Assembly: GCA_902792855.1 (NCBI GenBank)
Contig: CADBBP010000008.1
Location: 1 to 46,619, forward strand
Reading direction: 5' to 3'
Length of the DNA: 46,619 nt
Origin: an uncultured Prevotellaceae bacterium
GTDB lineage: Bacteria > Bacteroidota > Bacteroidia > Bacteroidales > Bacteroidaceae
Shown here: positions 44,226 through 46,619 of the stretch, one piece after another
Layout of the letters: each line of letters starts with the position of its first letter
Numbering within the stretch: position 1 is the first letter of the stretch
Made by a program: the position numbers and the translations under genes
The notes under the pieces: generated by a model
Databases searched by the model: none
Seen by the model: the letters and a program-made list of their open reading frames with translations, nothing else
What the model was told of the DNA's origin: nothing

Positions 44226-44867
44226 ATGACCATTCGTACTGCTATGCAAAAAGCTACAACAACCAACACCTATCGTTATGAATTGCGCGGCAGGATTCTG
44301 TCGGCGGCCATGGATGCCTTTCGGAAGAAGGGTATTAAAGCAGTGAAGATGGATGACATCGCCAATGAGTTGTCCATCTCCAAACGCACGCTATACGAAA
44401 TTTATCATAACAAGGAGGATTTGCTTTACGAGTGCGTATGTGACCATGATGCGAAGTTTGAGAAAAGACTTCAGACTATGGTGAGTGAAGGAGGAAACAC
44501 CGTTATCGACATCTTGGCATGTTTTATGAAACTTCACATTGAGGAGGCAGGTCAGACAAATCCTGTTTTTTATGCTGAGTTGGTGAAATACCCCAAACTA
44601 ATGGACTACATCAATGAGCGTAATGAGCGTCAGCGTAGCCGTTCGCGAGGTTTTATGCAGCGTGGGGTGGAGGAGGGGTTCTTTCGCAGTGACATCGATT
44701 ACGACATCACCAACCTTATGGTGGAAGTGTTCATGCACCACGTGATGGAAAACGGATTGTACAAACGCTTTCCTTTGCCGGTAATCATTCGAAATGTTGT
44801 CATGGTGATGCTGCGCGGTTTCAGTACTGAAAAGGGGCTTCGCCGCATCGAAATGCTCAAACTATGA
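44226..44867 (+). CDS. TetR/AcrR-family transcriptional regulator
   Basis: A 213-residue DNA-binding regulator. The N-terminal helix-turn-helix is clear: GRILSAAMDAFRKKGIKAVKMDDIANELSISKRTLYEIYHNKEDLLYECV (about residues 22-71). The C-terminal ligand-binding part is helical (VIDILACFMKLHIEEAG, FYAELVKYPKLMDYINERNERQRSRSRGFMQRGVEEGFF, DYDITNLMVEVFMHHVME). TetR proteins repress nearby genes until a ligand binds. The target is not known; the divergent maeB promoter and the repeats in between are candidates for its operator, as are its own promoter sequences. The start may be the ATG at 44247 rather than 44226, given the promoter position. Confidence 0.9.
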   Translation: MTIRTAMQKATTTNTYRYELRGRILSAAMDAFRKKGIKAVKMDDIANELSISKRTLYEIYHNKEDLLYECVCDHDAKFEKRLQTMVSEGGNTVIDILACFMKLHIEEAGQTNPVFYAELVKYPKLMDYINERNERQRSRSRGFMQRGVEEGFFRSDIDYDITNLMVEVFMHHVMENGLYKRFPLPVIIRNVVMVMLRGFSTEKGLRRIEMLKL

Positions 44868-44893
44868 GGATTTCCCATAGTATATGGCCGTGT

Positions 44894-45559
44894 TCACTCG
44901 ATGCTTTCCACCCTCACTCCGTCAAGTTCCTCCATCATCGACATGACACGTGCATCATATTTGTCTCGCTTCATGATGACATCCATGGTCACCGTGTATG
45001 ACGATTTCCCATCAATGGCGGTCTCCCGCATATTGTAGGAGTCGATGCGCAAGCCGTCGTTGCGCAAGCGTTGCAAGACACTGGCCACGTCGGCCATGGT
45101 GGGCGAGGAGAAGGTGATGGAGATGTTTCGTGTGCCGAAACGTTGCATCAGCCAGTTGAGTGTCTCCAAGCAGAGCAACACCATGATGGTGGCTGCCCCG
45201 GCCAGTGCATACATGCCTGCCCCGCAAGCCATGCCTATGGCCGCCGTCACCCACAATCCTGCAGCTGTGGTGAGTCCTCGCACCACATGCTTCTGGAAGA
45301 TGATGGTGCCTGCGCCAATGAAACCGATGCCGCTCACCACTTGCGCCGCCACCCTGGAAGGGTCAAGGCGTATGTTGTATGGAAGTTTGAGTACATCCTC
45401 AAAGCCGAACTGTGAAATAACCATGAAAAGACCGCTTCCTAATGCTACGAGAAAATGTGTGCGGAAGCCAGCCTCCTTGGCGCGGTAGCCACGCTCCAAA
45501 CCAATTAATCCACCGCACAATGCCGCAGCAAACAATCTTAGGATGAATTCTGTTGTCAT
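44894..45559 (-). CDS. MgtC/SapB-family inner-membrane protein
   Basis: A 221-residue protein with about four or five hydrophobic segments: FILRLFAAALCGGLIGLERGYRAKEAGFRTHFLVALGSGLFMVIS, RVAAQVVSGIGFIGAGTIIFQK, GLTTAAGLWVTAAIGMACGAGMYALAGAATIMVLLCLETL. These are the MgtC/SapB signatures, including the conserved GLERG, GFRTH and GIGFIGAG motifs. A cytoplasmic ACT-like C-terminal domain (about 150-221) follows. Family members are tied to growth at low magnesium and, in pathogens, to survival in macrophages by acting on the ATP synthase; the role here is unknown. It lies downstream of clpC on the same strand but behind a terminator, so it is probably a separate unit. Confidence 0.92.
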   Translation of the reverse strand: MTTEFILRLFAAALCGGLIGLERGYRAKEAGFRTHFLVALGSGLFMVISQFGFEDVLKLPYNIRLDPSRVAAQVVSGIGFIGAGTIIFQKHVVRGLTTAAGLWVTAAIGMACGAGMYALAGAATIMVLLCLETLNWLMQRFGTRNISITFSSPTMADVASVLQRLRNDGLRIDSYNMRETAIDGKSSYTVTMDVIMKRDKYDARVMSMMEELDGVRVESIE

Positions 45560-45576
45560 ACCTGTCGTGATTTAAA

Positions 45577-45609
45577 GAGCGACAGGACATTCTTTATGCC
45601 CTGTCGCTC
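45577..45609 (-). terminator. Terminator after clpC
   Basis: On the minus strand, GAGCGACAGG pairs with CCTGTCGCTC around a loop of about 12 bases, followed by TTTAAAT. It begins 7 bases after the clpC stop codon. Confidence 0.75.
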
Positions 45610-45615
45610 GTATTT

Positions 45616-46619
45616 TTACTCAAAAACAAGAGCCTCCTTGTCGGCTGCCTTGTCTATCTTGATGATTGCTCCTTGTTGCACTTCGCCTCCAAGGATTTTT
45701 TCACAGAGGCCATCCTCGATGTAGTTTTGTATGGCCCTCTTCAGTGGTCGTGCTCCAAACTGCACGTCATAGCCTTTCACCGCCACAAATTCCTTGGCTG
45801 CCTCAGAGATTTCCAAATGGTATCCAAGGGCCTCTACGCGTTTGAACAGCCCGGCAAGTTCGATGTCGATAATCTTCTTGATGGCTTCCAAATCGAGTTG
45901 GTCGAAGGTGATGATTTCATCGAGGCGGTTGAGAAACTCTGGTGCAAATTGTTTGCTAAGGCTTTTCTGAATGATGGAACGTGCATGCTCCTTGTCGCTT
46001 TCGTTCAGACTTAGTCCCAGTGTGCCTCCTGCGTTGAAGCCCACTCCTCTGCCAAACTCCTTGAGTTGTCTGGTTCCTGCGTTTGAGGTCATGATGATCA
46101 CCGTGTTGCGGAAGTCCACCAGTCGCCCGTTGCCGTCGGTGAGCCGTCCCTCGTCAAGTACTTGGAGGAGGAGGTTGAATACATTGCCATGGGCTTTCTC
46201 TATTTCGTCGAGCAAGACGATGGAGTAGGGGTGTCTCCTCACTTTTTCCGTGAGTTGGCCTCCTTCTTCATAGCCCACGTATCCCGGAGGTGCACCCACG
46301 AGTCGTGAGACGTTGAAGCTTTCCGTATATTCGCTCATATCGACACGAATGAGGTCTTCTGCGCTTCCAAACATCTGCTCTGCGAGTTTCTTGGCCAGAT
46401 AGGTCTTGCCCACTCCGGTAGGACCCAGGAACATGAAGGCACCGATGGGGTGGTTGGGGTCCTTGAGACCTACGCGGTTGCGTTGGATGGCCTTCACCAT
46501 CTTCTCTATGGCTGCATCTTGTGCAATGACGGCTTTCTTCAACTCATTGCCCATGTTGCGCAACCTCACGCCTTCTGCTTCGGCCATGCGCTGAACGGGT
46601 ACGCCTGTCATCATCGAAA
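45616..46619 (-). CDS. clpC: ClpC-type AAA+ unfoldase, C-terminal part (5' cut by window edge)
   Basis: 334 residues of the second AAA+ module; the frame stays open to the window edge (a Ser codon precedes MMTGVPVQRM). Visible parts: VIAQDAAIEKMVKAIQRNRVGLKDP, Walker A GPTGVGKT, RVDMSEYTE, the pore loop GAPPGYVGYEEGGQLTE, Walker B IVLLDEIEKAH, MTSNAGTRQL, and the D2 small domain QFGARPLKRAIQNYIED. The segment GRGVGF just after MTSNAG is in the place of the ClpP-binding loop, which ClpB lacks, so ClpC is preferred over ClpB. With ClpP it unfolds and degrades proteins during stress. A strong terminator follows. Confidence 0.92.
   Translation of the reverse strand, partial: SMMTGVPVQRMAEAEGVRLRNMGNELKKAVIAQDAAIEKMVKAIQRNRVGLKDPNHPIGAFMFLGPTGVGKTYLAKKLAEQMFGSAEDLIRVDMSEYTESFNVSRLVGAPPGYVGYEEGGQLTEKVRRHPYSIVLLDEIEKAHGNVFNLLLQVLDEGRLTDGNGRLVDFRNTVIIMTSNAGTRQLKEFGRGVGFNAGGTLGLSLNESDKEHARSIIQKSLSKQFAPEFLNRLDEIITFDQLDLEAIKKIIDIELAGLFKRVEALGYHLEISEAAKEFVAVKGYDVQFGARPLKRAIQNYIEDGLCEKILGGEVQQGAIIKIDKAADKEALVFE

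Noticed and set aside
44862-44880. Hairpin at the end of the TetR gene as a terminator
   Set aside because: The CTATG/CATAG and GGA/TCC arms have a mismatch and no T-run, and overlap the stop codon; too weak to call.

Overview
The window looks like a piece of a Bacteroidales chromosome, most likely Prevotellaceae (Prevotella sensu lato); the genus is an inference. Supporting features are the Bacteroidetes-type promoters (TTG or TTTG, 19-21 bases, then TAnnTTTG), Fkp, a Wzi-family capsule porin, a lipidated TamA homologue (TamL) paired with TamB, the order OMP-lptC-CNNM/CorC-ppiD, ClpC, a MaeB fused to a phosphotransacetylase domain, and secreted proteins ending in type IX secretion-like tails or dockerin-like repeats. 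Both tRNA genes lack an encoded CCA, which is common in this group.

Region 1 (1-5100) is an accessory island of Rhs polymorphic-toxin material. A G+C-rich Rhs core cut by the window edge carries an A+T-rich DUF4329-like toxin tip. Two paralogous lipoproteins of the NTF2-fold immunity type follow. A second, orphan Rhs core has a different and apparently damaged tip and is followed by a small multi-span membrane protein that may be its immunity protein. This second core holds a 78-base palindromic insertion in frame. The island then decays into remnants: a frameshifted small gene, an outer-membrane barrel gene with an internal deletion, a detached secretion-tail fragment and a scrap of Rhs repeat.

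Region 2 (5200-12450) is tamB-tamL, two overlapping envelope genes. Region 3 (12540-12790) is a tRNA-Val(GAC)/tRNA-Tyr(GTA) unit with its own promoter and hairpin. Region 4 (12845-15964, minus) is a three-gene overlapping operon: a membrane-anchored NTF2-like protein, a Wzi-family porin and a lipocalin-like lipoprotein. Region 5 (16045-25088) holds tcdA, a secreted GH3 glucosidase, a YfhO-family membrane protein and fkp. An unusual array of 9-base then 8-base direct repeats lies in front of fkp.

Region 6 (25160-30850) is an envelope block: a barrel protein, lptC, a CNNM/CBS protein and the periplasmic chaperone ppiD. Region 7 (30938-41480) holds a GHL10 glycosidase-like lipoprotein, an MltF-like lytic transglycosylase, then a tightly coupled trio: an unrecognised 54-residue protein, a very large CotH-kinase/LTD secreted protein, and a beta-helix carbohydrate-binding-like protein with a dockerin-like end. 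Region 8 (41500-46619) holds maeB and a TetR regulator, divergently arranged around three exact-period 85-base repeats, then mgtC and the C-terminal part of clpC on the minus strand.

Most of the window is ordinary envelope and housekeeping content. The parts worth a second look are the Rhs island with its palindromic insert, the repeat arrays at fkp and between maeB and tetR, and the small-protein/CotH/dockerin-like trio.
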